Source of the DNA: Chloroflexota bacterium
Lineage (GTDB): Bacteria > Chloroflexota > Anaerolineae > Anaerolineales > Villigracilaceae
NCBI GenBank assembly: GCA_016191845.1
Contig: JACPVF010000005.1
Coordinates: 62,001 to 126,000 of the forward strand
Direction: 5' to 3'
DNA: 64,000 bases
Both the position numbers and the translations under genes were made by a program. Each line of letters begins with the position of its first letter. The first letter of the stretch is position 1. Positions 19,684-26,966 of the stretch are shown piece by piece. The notes beneath the pieces were generated by a model. It ran no database searches. It saw only the letters and a program-made list of their open reading frames with translations, and had not been told where the DNA came from.

Positions 19684-19708
19684 CGGAATTGGGCTTTTGT
19701 CACGGTAA

Positions 19709-19742
19709 AAAAACAGGCTACCATGCTGGTAGCCTGTTTCAT
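19709..19742. terminator. bidirectional Rho-independent terminator
   Basis: AAACAGGCTACCA and TGGTAGCCTGTTT form a perfect 13-bp stem with a 3-nt loop, between the PKD-like membrane protein and the convergent pstB gene. Confidence 0.92.
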
Positions 19743-19748
19743 ACTCTG

Positions 19749-20510
19749 CTATCCCATCCTGCCCGTGATATAGGCCTCGGTCAGTTCCTGCTTCGGGCGG
19801 GTGAACATCTCAGTGGTGGGGGAGAACTCCACCAGTTCGCCCAGCCAGAACAGGCCCGTATAATCCGAGACGCGTGCAGCCTGTTGCATATTGTGGGTCA
19901 CGATGACGATGGTGTATTTTTCCTTCAGCTCCGCGATCAACTCCTCCACGCGCAGGGTGGCGATTGGGTCCAACGCCGAAGTGGACTCGTCCATCAGGAT
20001 CACCTCGGGTTGAATGGCCACCACGCGCGCGATGCACAATCTTTGCTGCTGGCCAAGTGAAAGGCCGAGAGCGTTCTCATGCAGAATGTCTTTTACATCG
20101 TCCCATAAAGCGGCCTGGACCAGACTGCGCTCGATGACCTCGTCCAGTTGCCGCTTGGTGAGGTCTGCTCCCATCACACGCGGACCGAAGGCCACGTTGT
20201 CATAAATGGACTGTGGGAACGGATTGGGCTTCTGGAAGACCATGCCCACGCGCTGACGCAGGGTCACTACGTCCAAGTCCGTGCCGTAGATGTCTGTGCC
20301 GTCGAGCAGAATCTTGCCTTCCACGCGTGTCCCCGCAATGGTGTCGTTCATGCGATTGAGGCAGCGTAGAAATGTGGACTTGCCGCAGCCCGAAGGTCCG
20401 ATCAACGCGGTCACCTTGCGCGGCTCGATCTCCAGACTGATGTTAGTGAGCGCGCGCGAGGGACCGTAGTAGAAGTTCAGGGTTTGGACGGAGAATGCGG
20501 AGGCAGTCAT
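19749..20510 (-). CDS. pstB: phosphate ABC transporter ATP-binding protein PstB, first copy, with altered signature motif
   Basis: This 253-residue protein aligns over its whole length with PstB: Walker [29 protein letters not shown], switch histidine in [13 protein letters not shown], and the usual end EAYITGRMG. Two positions are unusual. The ABC signature reads LSLGQQQR instead of LSGGQQQR, and the Walker B segment reads [10 protein letters not shown] instead of DEPTSALDP; the catalytic glutamate is kept. It is transcribed away from pstS, pstC, pstA and a second pstB, with only 38 bp between the divergent starts. A -10 box (TAGAAT on the minus strand) lies 7 nt before the ATG, so the message may be leaderless. 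It may form a mixed dimer with the other PstB. Confidence 0.9.
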   Translation of the reverse strand: MTASAFSVQTLNFYYGPSRALTNISLEIEPRKVTALIGPSGCGKSTFLRCLNRMNDTIAGTRVEGKILLDGTDIYGTDLDVVTLRQRVGMVFQKPNPFPQSIYDNVAFGPRVMGADLTKRQLDEVIERSLVQAALWDDVKDILHENALGLSLGQQQRLCIARVVAIQPEVILMDESTSALDPIATLRVEELIAELKEKYTIVIVTHNMQQAARVSDYTGLFWLGELVEFSPTTEMFTRPKQELTEAYITGRMG

Positions 20511-20517
20511 GCAGTGG

Positions 20518-20541
20518 ATTCTATCATCATTGCGATATAAT
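20518..20541. promoter_or_regulatory. compact divergent promoters pstB1 / pstS1
   Basis: On the minus strand TAGAAT (20518-20523) precedes the pstB start by 7 nt. On the plus strand TATAAT (20536-20541) precedes the pstS start at 20549 by 7 nt. Both place transcription start at the start codon. No TTAAC-type Pho repeats are found here. Confidence 0.55.
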
Positions 20542-20548
20542 CGGCCTG

Positions 20549-21433
20549 ATGAAATCGCTGCCCCGCCTCATCGGACTTTCGATCGCCCTGGCCCTGTTTG
20601 GCGTTTCCTGTGCTTCGACCGGTTCCTCCCTTTCCTCCCCTCAAACTTCAACTGCATACATTGAGAACAAAGGCTCTGACACCATCGTCAACCTGGCGCT
20701 GGCCTGGGCCGAGCAGTATCAAGCCGACCACGCGGATGTGCGTATTTCGGTGACGGGTGGCGGTTCGGGCACCGGCATTGCGGCCCTTGTCAACGGCACC
20801 GTGGATATCGCCAACGCGTCCCGTCAGATCAAGCCTGAAGAGGTGACCGAGGCGGAGGCCAAGGGCATCCAGCCTGTTGAGTTCGTCATTGCACGCGACG
20901 CCATCGCGGTCATTGTCAACCCCGAGAATCCTGTCTCCGAATTGACCCTCCAACAGCTCTCCGACATCTACAGTGGCAAGATCAATAACTGGAAGGAGGT
21001 CGGAGGCGAAGACCGACCCATCGTGCGGCTGTCGCGTGAGACCAATTCCGGCACGCATGTCTACTTCCTCGAGACCGTCCTTCGCCTGGGCCAGAAGGAA
21101 AACAAGACCCTCTTCTCGATGGATACGTTGCTCCTGCCTTCTTCAGAGGGCATCATCTACGAAGTGCGTCAGAATCCAAATGCGATCGGCTACGATGGCC
21201 TGGGCTACGTGCCGCATGACCTGAAGATGATCGCCATTGCGAAGGAGCAAGGCGGTGCATACGTCCTGCCTTCGGCGGACACGGTCAATAATGGGACCTA
21301 TCCTATTGCGCGTGACCTGTACATGTACACGGCAGGTCAGCCCACTGGCGCGGTCAAAGCCTATCTCGATTGGATCCTTTCGCCTGCCGCGCAGACCATC
21401 GTGACCAAACTCGGTTTCGTGCCGATTCAATAA
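20549..21433 (+). CDS. pstS: phosphate-binding lipoprotein PstS, first copy
   Basis: I use the ATG at 20549, which opens a lipoprotein signal ([18 protein letters not shown], then VSC as an imperfect lipobox) and lies 7 nt after TATAAT; an upstream in-frame ATG at 20495 would run into the divergent pstB. The 294-residue product has the PstS-like phosphate-binding motifs [32 protein letters not shown], and a central [11 protein letters not shown]. It captures phosphate outside the membrane and delivers it to PstC/PstA encoded next. A GC-rich hairpin separates it from pstC. The sequence is clearly different from the second pstS at 27996. Confidence 0.9.
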   Translation: MKSLPRLIGLSIALALFGVSCASTGSSLSSPQTSTAYIENKGSDTIVNLALAWAEQYQADHADVRISVTGGGSGTGIAALVNGTVDIANASRQIKPEEVTEAEAKGIQPVEFVIARDAIAVIVNPENPVSELTLQQLSDIYSGKINNWKEVGGEDRPIVRLSRETNSGTHVYFLETVLRLGQKENKTLFSMDTLLLPSSEGIIYEVRQNPNAIGYDGLGYVPHDLKMIAIAKEQGGAYVLPSADTVNNGTYPIARDLYMYTAGQPTGAVKAYLDWILSPAAQTIVTKLGFVPIQ

Positions 21434-21442
21434 TTTCCACTT

Positions 21443-21476
21443 GCGCCGCCAGGAAAGGCGGCGCGATGTTGTTTTG
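21443..21476 (+). terminator. intergenic hairpin between pstS1 and pstC1 (attenuator-like)
   Basis: GCGCCGCC and GGCGGCGC pair around AGGAAA, followed by a weak T-rich stretch (TTGTTTTG). Such hairpins after a binding-protein gene usually lower expression of the downstream permease or protect the upstream message. Confidence 0.6.
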
Positions 21477-21487
21477 ATAAGAGGATT

Positions 21488-22384
21488 ATGGAAAAGACCC
21501 TTAACTGGCGAGAATATGTCGTCACCCGCCTGGTGCGAGCTTCAGGCTATTCGGCCATTGTCTTCGTTGCCCTCATCTTCTTCTTCCTTCTACGCGAAGG
21601 CCTGCCCACTCTTGGCGAGGTCCCATTCTCCACGCTGTTCAGCCTGCGCTGGTACCCGATCGAGAATTACTTTGGCATCCTGCCGCTTATCACGGGTTCG
21701 ATCATCGTCACGCTCGGCGCGACGTTGGTGGCTGTCCCATTCGGTATCGGCACGGCGGTCTACATCTCCGAGATCGCTCCGCGCTGGATGCGCGAGATTC
21801 TCAAGCCAATGGTGGAACTGCTTGGTGGACTGCCCTCCGTGGTGTTGGGATTTCTTGGCATTCTGATCGTTTCCCCCTTCTTGCGCACCTTCCTGGACCT
21901 GCCGACGGGTCTGACTGCCTTCACCGGTTCCCTGCTCCTGGGCGGGATCGCCGTCCCGACGGTGGTCTCCATTGCCGAAGATGCACTCGACTCGGTCCCG
22001 CGCTCGTATCGGGAGGGGGCCTGGGCGCTGGGCGCCACCCGCTGGCAGACCATCTGGCGCGTGACGCTGCCCGCCGCCAAATCGGGTGTGCTGACAGCGG
22101 TCATGCTGGGCGTCGGTCGCGCCATCGGTGAAACGATGACCGTCATGATGGTGACGGGTAACGCGCCCGTGCTGGCCATCACACCTGCCAGCATGTTCTC
22201 GCCTGTCCGCACAATGACCGCCACCATCGCTGCGGAAATGGGAGAGGTGGCGAACGGCAGTGTCCACTATCACACCTTGTTCTTCATCGGCATGGTATTG
22301 TTCATCATCTCGCTGGTCGTGAACGTGGCTGCCTCGTCGGTCGTGTTCCGTTCCAAGCAGCGTGCGGAGCGGGTGCTCTCATGA
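21488..22384 (+). CDS. pstC: phosphate ABC transporter permease PstC, first copy
   Basis: This 298-residue integral membrane protein has about six helices. It carries the coupling-helix motif EDALDSVPRSYREGAWALGA followed by TRWQTIW, and GRAIGETMTVMMVTGN, both typical of PstC. AAGAGG lies upstream of the ATG. The gene overlaps pstA by 4 nt (ATGA), so the two permease halves are translated together. With PstA it forms the membrane channel of the high-affinity phosphate importer. Confidence 0.93.
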   Translation: MEKTLNWREYVVTRLVRASGYSAIVFVALIFFFLLREGLPTLGEVPFSTLFSLRWYPIENYFGILPLITGSIIVTLGATLVAVPFGIGTAVYISEIAPRWMREILKPMVELLGGLPSVVLGFLGILIVSPFLRTFLDLPTGLTAFTGSLLLGGIAVPTVVSIAEDALDSVPRSYREGAWALGATRWQTIWRVTLPAAKSGVLTAVMLGVGRAIGETMTVMMVTGNAPVLAITPASMFSPVRTMTATIAAEMGEVANGSVHYHTLFFIGMVLFIISLVVNVAASSVVFRSKQRAERVLS

Positions 22385-23244
22385 TGCGACGTCTGCGCCT
22401 TAATCGTCACGTAACGGAACGGCTTGGTTTCAGCTTCCTGACCCTGATGGCCGTGGTTACCGTGGTGCCCATCGTAGCCGTGGTGATCTACATCCTCGTC
22501 CAGGGTATGCCCGCCATCTCATGGGAATTCCTCTCGGGCTTCCCACGCGACGGGATGCGTGCGGGTGGCATCCTGCCTGCCATCGTTGGTACATTCTATC
22601 TGACGATTGGCACGGCGGTCTTCTCGGTCCCGCTGGGCATTGCTGCCGCGATCTACCTTTCCGAGTATGCGGCGGACAACGCGCTCACGCGCCTGATCCG
22701 CATTGCCATCATCAACCTGGCGGGTATTCCTTCGGTGGTGTATGGACTGTTCGGCCTGGGTCTGTTTGTGCTGTTCCTAAAATTTGGTACCAGCATCCTG
22801 GCTGCTTCGTTGACGCTCTCGATCATGACCCTGCCCGTCATCATCAGCACTGCCGAAGAAGCATTGCGCGCCGTGCCACAGCCTTTCCGCACGGTCAGCG
22901 TCTCGCTGGGCGGGACACGCTGGCAGGGGATTCAGCGCATCGTCCTGCCGCAGGCTTTGCCTGGCATCTTGACGGGTGTCATCCTCGGTCTGGAGCGCGC
23001 CGCAGGCGAGACTGCACCGATCCTCTTCACAGGAGCGGCTTTCTTTCTGCCGCGCCTGCCCAACTCGCCTTTCGACGCGACCATGGCCCTGCCATATCAC
23101 CTGTTCGTCATCTCAACACAGGTGCCTGAAATGCCGCCCCAGGTCCAATACGGGACGGCGCTGGTGCTGTTGGTCTTCGTGTTGGGCATGAACTTGATCG
23201 CTACCACCATCCGTTCACGCGCTCGTGCGCGCCGTCAGTGGTAA
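22381..23244 (+). CDS. pstA: phosphate ABC transporter permease PstA, first copy
   Basis: This is a 287-residue permease with about six membrane helices and a PstA-type coupling loop (EEALRAVPQPFRTVSVSLGG, then TRWQGIQRIVLP). The motif [19 protein letters not shown] is diagnostic for PstA. It begins inside the pstC stop and is followed after 5 nt by a second, plus-strand pstB. The order pstS-pstC-pstA-pstB is standard. What is unusual is the additional divergent pstB on the other side. Confidence 0.93.
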   Translation: MMRRLRLNRHVTERLGFSFLTLMAVVTVVPIVAVVIYILVQGMPAISWEFLSGFPRDGMRAGGILPAIVGTFYLTIGTAVFSVPLGIAAAIYLSEYAADNALTRLIRIAIINLAGIPSVVYGLFGLGLFVLFLKFGTSILAASLTLSIMTLPVIISTAEEALRAVPQPFRTVSVSLGGTRWQGIQRIVLPQALPGILTGVILGLERAAGETAPILFTGAAFFLPRLPNSPFDATMALPYHLFVISTQVPEMPPQVQYGTALVLLVFVLGMNLIATTIRSRARARRQW

Positions 23245-23249
23245 ACCTT

Positions 23250-24008
23250 ATGACCGATAAGATCGTTATTGAAAATCTTTCCTTGACTTACTCCGACGGC
23301 GTGGAGTCGCTGCGTAATATCAGCATGGGAGTTCGCGAGAATGCGGTGACCGTGTTGTTCGGCCCCGCGGGTGGAGGCAAGTCCACGTTGCTGCGCTGCC
23401 TCAATCGCCTCAACGACCTGACCGAGGTCCGTACCAGTGCGGGCCGCATCCTGATTGACGGCGAGAACATCCTCGACCCGAAGACGGACGTCATCGCCCT
23501 GCGCCGCAAGGTGGGCATGGTCTTTGCCCGCCCCGTGGTGCTTCCGATGAGCATTCGCCAGAACCTGACCTATGGACTGGAACTGGCAGGCGAGAAGCGC
23601 AAGTCCCGCCTTGACGAAGCCGTCGAGCGCAGCCTCAAGCTGGCTGCCATCTGGGATGAAATCAAGGACCGCCTCGACGATCCCGCCATCGCCCTCTCGG
23701 GCGGACAGCAGCAGCGCGTCTGTCTGGCGCGCGTGCTGGCGCTCCAGCCCGAGATTATCCTGCTCGACGAACCCACCAGCGGCCTGGATCCGATCTCGAC
23801 GGGCAAGGTGGAGTCCGCGTTGCAGGAATTGAAGAAGGAATACACGGTCATCCTCGTACCACATTCGGTGCAACAGGCTGCTCGTACCGCTGATTACGCT
23901 GCCTTCTTCCTGCAAGGGGAGCTGGTCGAATACGACGAAGGCAAGTCCATTTTCACCACTCCGCGGGAAAAGCGCACAGAAGATTACGTGACGGGACGTT
24001 TTGGGTAA
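23250..24008 (+). CDS. pstB: phosphate ABC transporter ATP-binding protein PstB, second copy of the first operon
   Basis: I place the start at the ATG 23250; an in-frame GTG at 23238 lies inside pstA. The 252-residue protein has a normal signature ([14 protein letters not shown]) and Walker B (ILLDEPTSGLDP). Its Walker A is GPAGGGKSTLL rather than GPSGCGKST. The FQRPNPFP element typical of PstB is changed to FARPVVLPMS, and the switch-histidine segment reads VPHSVQQAA rather than VTHNMQQAA. The end EDYVTGRFG is normal. These changes are roughly complementary to those in the divergent copy at 19749, which has a normal Walker A but an altered signature. A strong hairpin after the stop ends the operon. 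Confidence 0.88.
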   Translation: MTDKIVIENLSLTYSDGVESLRNISMGVRENAVTVLFGPAGGGKSTLLRCLNRLNDLTEVRTSAGRILIDGENILDPKTDVIALRRKVGMVFARPVVLPMSIRQNLTYGLELAGEKRKSRLDEAVERSLKLAAIWDEIKDRLDDPAIALSGGQQQRVCLARVLALQPEIILLDEPTSGLDPISTGKVESALQELKKEYTVILVPHSVQQAARTADYAAFFLQGELVEYDEGKSIFTTPREKRTEDYVTGRFG

Positions 24009-24011
24009 AGG

Positions 24012-24040
24012 ACAGCCACCCAATGGTGGCTGTTTGTTTT
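24012..24040 (+). terminator. Rho-independent terminator of the first pst operon
   Basis: ACAGCCACC and GGTGGCTGT form a 9-bp stem with loop CAAT, followed by TTGTTTT. It ends where the Pho box of the regulator gene begins. Confidence 0.88.
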
Positions 24041-24082
24041 AACTGACTCTTAACAGAGCCAAAAAATCCTTTATGGTATAGT
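24039..24082 (+). promoter_or_regulatory. Pho box and promoter of the PhoB-like regulator gene
   Basis: TTAACT (24039-24044) and TTAACA (24050-24055) are direct repeats 11 bp apart. A -10 box TATAGT lies at 24077-24082, 21 bp after the second repeat and 8 nt before the ATG. The layout matches PhoP/PhoB-type activation sites and implies autoregulation. Confidence 0.7.
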
Positions 24083-24090
24083 GTTAACAA

Positions 24091-24801
24091 ATGGCAGAAA
24101 CTGTTCTTGTAGTCGAAGATGAAACCGCCCTGCGTGAAACGCTGGCCTATAACTTGAAAAAAGAGGGGTACGAGGTGGAGGCTGTCGGCGATGGACGCCT
24201 GGCCTTGGAGTCCGCCCGCCGCGTGAAGCCCGACCTGATCGTGCTCGACCTGATGCTGCCCGAGCTGGACGGATTCGAGGTCACGCGCATTCTGCGCAGG
24301 GAGATGAGCACACCCATCCTCATGCTCACCGCCCGCGACGACGAGATCGACCGCGTGGTCGGCCTGGAGGTTGGCGCGGACGATTATCTCACCAAGCCTT
24401 TCTCGATGCGTGAGTTGATGGCGCGTGTCAAGGCGCAGTTGCGCCGTGCCCGCCTGATCGAGGACGAGTTGCAAAAGCGTGCGCCTGAATCCTCCACGCA
24501 GGATGTGTTGACCTTCGGAAACCTGTCGGTTAACCGCACCCGCCGCGAGGTGACCCTCAACGGCACACCGTTGCAACTCAAACCGCAGGAGTACCAACTG
24601 TTACTGTTCTTCGCGGAACACCGCGGACAGATGCTTTCACGTGAGTTCATTCTCGAACGCGTCTGGGGTTGGGATTTCATCGGCGACAGCCGGACCGTGG
24701 ATGTCCATGTACGCTGGCTGCGCCAGAAGATCGAAGCCGACTCGGCCAACCCCACGCGTATCGTCACCGTGCGCGGCGGCGGCTACCGCTTCGAGGGGTG
24801 A
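24091..24801 (+). CDS. PhoB/PhoP-like phosphate response regulator (OmpR family)
   Basis: The protein has 236 residues. The receiver domain (1-120) has acidic pocket residues E9, D10 and E11, phosphoacceptor D53 in [10 protein letters not shown], and K102 in DDYLTKPFS. The C-terminal winged helix (about 135-236) ends with the usual [13 protein letters not shown] and [10 protein letters not shown]. It lies between two pst systems and is followed by a membrane protein and a PhoR-like kinase, which makes it the regulator of the phosphate response. A Pho box precedes it. No Shine-Dalgarno is seen and the -10 box is 8 nt from the ATG, so a leaderless message is likely. The OmpR family is certain; the phosphate role rests on context. 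Confidence 0.88.
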   Translation: MAETVLVVEDETALRETLAYNLKKEGYEVEAVGDGRLALESARRVKPDLIVLDLMLPELDGFEVTRILRREMSTPILMLTARDDEIDRVVGLEVGADDYLTKPFSMRELMARVKAQLRRARLIEDELQKRAPESSTQDVLTFGNLSVNRTRREVTLNGTPLQLKPQEYQLLLFFAEHRGQMLSREFILERVWGWDFIGDSRTVDVHVRWLRQKIEADSANPTRIVTVRGGGYRFEG

Positions 24802-24852
24802 TTCGATAGGAATCGCAAGCCCTTGAGAGTTCCATACGTGCAAAATAAATGT

Positions 24853-25470
24853 ATGAAAACAAAACTGGAACGTTCCATCCTTGGCTTGATTCTAGCCCCG
24901 CTCATGCCACTGGCCTTCCTCCTGGGAGGTTGGTGGCTGGCCTACGTTTTCTTGCCCGAATCCTGGATTTTCCCGGGTGCGTTGTCCGGTCTGTTGCTCG
25001 GCTTGTTGTTGGACTTCCCACTCCTGAAAAAATGGCTGAATGATGCAGGTGCGCTCGCGATGCCATTTTGGGCAGTGGTGTTCGTTTTCTACTCGATCGG
25101 TCTTTTCGGATTTTTCATGGGGGTGCCTGTCTTTAACCTGGTATTAGCGTTGCCTGCGGGATTTATCTTGGGCAGCAGGCTGGCATCCCGACATGCAGAT
25201 GAAATGAAATTGCGTGTAGTCTCCAGGCGCGCGTCAGGATTTACTACCTTTGTTCTTGCGCTGATCTGCATGGCTTCTGCCATGATCGCATTGGCTGACC
25301 CCTTTACCGAGGCCAACTTGCAAGGGATGTTGGCTCTGCCCTTTGACGTGACACGCGGCATGGTCATTGGCCTGATCGCAGTGGGAGGCGCGGTGCTTTT
25401 GCTGCTCAACTGGCTCCTGACTTTTGTTTCTGTCCGTTTCACTTACCAATTCTTGAAATTCCAAGCATGA
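24853..25470 (+). CDS. polytopic membrane protein between the regulator and kinase genes, function unknown
   Basis: I use the ATG at 24853 (MKTKLERSILG); a TTG at 24823 would add ten residues without a better ribosome site. The 205-residue protein has about five or six membrane helices, for example LILAPLMPLAFLLGGWWLAY, ALSGLLLGLLLDF, and VIGLIAVGGAVLLLLNWLLT, with a basic loop RLASRHADEMKLRVVSRR in the middle. I do not recognise a family. Its last codon overlaps the start of the kinase gene (ATGA), so production of the two proteins is coupled. By position it could be a sensory or regulatory partner of the kinase, in the way PhoU and PstCAB couple to PhoR elsewhere; this is inference. Confidence 0.7.
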   Translation: MKTKLERSILGLILAPLMPLAFLLGGWWLAYVFLPESWIFPGALSGLLLGLLLDFPLLKKWLNDAGALAMPFWAVVFVFYSIGLFGFFMGVPVFNLVLALPAGFILGSRLASRHADEMKLRVVSRRASGFTTFVLALICMASAMIALADPFTEANLQGMLALPFDVTRGMVIGLIAVGGAVLLLLNWLLTFVSVRFTYQFLKFQA

Positions 25471-26684
25471 CCTGGTCATTATTTATCATCACGGCTCTGC
25501 TCATTGTGTGTGGCTTCCTGGCCTGGCGTTACCTTGCCCTGCGACGTGACATCCGTGCAATGGCCGAGCAGATCCGTCGTAAGGAAGACCCGACCGAGAC
25601 TGCCAGCGAACTCGGTGACCTGGCCAGCGCCCTTAGTGCGCGTCTGTCCGCCGTCCAACTTCAACTTTACTCCCTCAATATCGAACATTCCAAACTGTCC
25701 GCCATCCTCGATCAGTTGACCGATGGCGTGCTCATCGTCGATGCCGATGGCCGCATCCAGTTTGCCAATCCTGCTGCCGAGCGGCTCTTCGGTGAGAACC
25801 TGTTGGGCCGTTCGGTGACCGAGACCCTGCGCCATCATCAGCTCATCCAGACCTGGCAGCGTAGCCAGCAAAATGGCGAGTTGCAAAGCGACTCAGTGGA
25901 ACTCCCCGCCCGGAAACAATTCCTGCAACTCGTCGTCATCCCTGACCGCGATACTCACGGCGGCAGCCTGTTGCTTGTGCAGGACCTCACTCGTCTGCGC
26001 CGCCTCGAAACCGTGCGGCGCGATTTTATCAGCAACCTCTCGCATGAACTCCGTACACCGCTGGCTTCCCTGCGCGCGCTGACCGAGACCTTGCAGGATG
26101 GGGCGCTGGAAGACCCACCTGCCGCGCGCCGTTTCGTCGATCAGATCTCGGTGGAAACGGATGCGCTGACCCAGATGGTGGCCGAACTGCTCGAACTCTC
26201 GCGCATCGAGTCGGGGCAGGTGGCTCTGAACCTCAAGCCTGTTCCCGCCTACGACCTGCTGTCCTCCGCCGCCGAGCGGATGCGCCTGCAGGCCGAGCGT
26301 GCGAGCCTCTCCCTGCGCGTGGATGGTTCGCCCAACCTGCCGAAGGTCCGCGCGGACCAGGCGCGGCTGGAGCAGGTGCTGGTCAATCTGATCCACAATG
26401 CGGTCAAGTTCACGCGGCCTGGAGGAGAGGTGGCCCTTTTGGCGGAACCCGCCGAAGGGGCGGTCTGTTTCGTCGTGCGGGATACGGGCGTGGGCATCTC
26501 TGCCGATGACCTGTCGCGCATCTTCGAGCGCTTCTACAAATCCGACCGCTCGCGTTCGGGCGGCGGCACTGGTTTGGGATTGTCCATTGCGCGGCATATC
26601 GTCGAAGCGCACGGTGGAAAAATCTGGGTCGAAAGCCGCCAGGGCGAGGGTAGTTCGTTCTTTTTTACCATCCCGCTGGCCTGA
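25467..26684 (+). CDS. PhoR-like sensor histidine kinase
   Basis: The protein has 405 residues. One N-terminal membrane helix (about 3-22) is followed by a cytoplasmic coil and a PAS domain (about 75-175: LTDGVLIVDADGRIQFANPA). The HisKA domain has the phosphoacceptor H193 in FISNLSHELRTPLASL. The ATPase domain has the N box LVNLIHNAVKF, G1 box DTGVGI and G2 box GTGLGLSI. This one-helix, PAS-containing, extracellular-domain-free design is that of PhoR, which senses the state of the Pst transporter and PhoU rather than phosphate itself. It should phosphorylate the regulator encoded at 24091. The gene starts within the stop of the membrane-protein gene. Confidence 0.88.
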   Translation: MTWSLFIITALLIVCGFLAWRYLALRRDIRAMAEQIRRKEDPTETASELGDLASALSARLSAVQLQLYSLNIEHSKLSAILDQLTDGVLIVDADGRIQFANPAAERLFGENLLGRSVTETLRHHQLIQTWQRSQQNGELQSDSVELPARKQFLQLVVIPDRDTHGGSLLLVQDLTRLRRLETVRRDFISNLSHELRTPLASLRALTETLQDGALEDPPAARRFVDQISVETDALTQMVAELLELSRIESGQVALNLKPVPAYDLLSSAAERMRLQAERASLSLRVDGSPNLPKVRADQARLEQVLVNLIHNAVKFTRPGGEVALLAEPAEGAVCFVVRDTGVGISADDLSRIFERFYKSDRSRSGGGTGLGLSIARHIVEAHGGKIWVESRQGEGSSFFFTIPLA

Positions 26685-26692
26685 CAAAATTG

Positions 26693-26746
26693 TTTACTGT
26701 TTGATAACTGGTTCTTAAGTCCACTTTGGTCGTTGCGCGGTAAGAT
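26693..26746 (+). promoter_or_regulatory. triple Pho box and promoter of the 30-codon gene
   Basis: TTTACT (26693), ATAACT (26704) and TTAAGT (26715) are three hexamers at exact 11-bp steps. A -10 box TAAGAT lies at 26741-26746, 20 bp after the last repeat. The predicted start is near 26753, giving a short leader with an AAGGAGAG ribosome site. Confidence 0.65.
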
Positions 26747-26765
26747 GGGGGCAAGGAGAGATGCC

Positions 26766-26858
26766 ATGTTTCTAGCTGTTCTTTTTCTAGCCTGGGTGAT
26801 CGTAGTTGGTGTGGACGTCCGGCAGAAGCGGCGTGATTATCTGCGCACCCAGAAATGA
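26766..26858 (+). CDS. 30-residue single-helix membrane peptide, predicted phosphate-regulated
   Basis: This very short gene encodes 30 residues: a hydrophobic helix MFLAVLFLAWVIVVGVDV followed by a basic tail RQKRRDYLRTQK, so it should insert with the tail in the cytoplasm. It has every part of an independent gene: a triple 11-bp repeat of the local Pho type, a -10 box, an AAGGAGAG ribosome site 9-10 nt before the ATG, and a hairpin with seven T's 12 nt after the stop. It lies between the PhoR-like kinase and surE. I recognise no family. By analogy with other small membrane peptides it may modulate a transporter or the kinase, but there is no direct evidence for the partner. Confidence 0.7.
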   Translation: MFLAVLFLAWVIVVGVDVRQKRRDYLRTQK

Positions 26859-26869
26859 TGCCTCATAGC

Positions 26870-26896
26870 AGTCCCGGTCTCCGGGGCTTTTTTTAT
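26870..26896 (+). terminator. Rho-independent terminator of the 30-codon gene
   Basis: AGTCCCGG and CCGGGGCT pair (one G-T pair) around TCT, followed by TTTTTTT. Confidence 0.85.
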
Positions 26897-26904
26897 TGTC
26901 ACCC

Positions 26905-26958
26905 TTTACGAGTTGTTAACCCGTTCTTGCATTTCCATTAAACCTGCCCTGATATGAT
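26905..26958 (+). promoter_or_regulatory. Pho box and promoter of surE
   Basis: TTTACG (26905) and TTAACC (26916) are 11 bp apart, with a weaker third copy TTGCAT (26927). A -10 box TATGAT lies at 26953-26958, 20 bp after the third copy and 8 nt before the first possible ATG at 26967. Confidence 0.6.
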
Positions 26959-26966
26959 GAAACGGT

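Noticed and set aside
20511-20548. Pho box at the first pst operon
   Set aside because: I looked for TTAACn hexamers at 11-bp step before both -10 boxes and found none.
23238-23249. GTG start for the second pstB of the first operon
   Set aside because: It lies within the pstA coding sequence and adds four residues without a ribosome site; the ATG at 23250 matches the family start.
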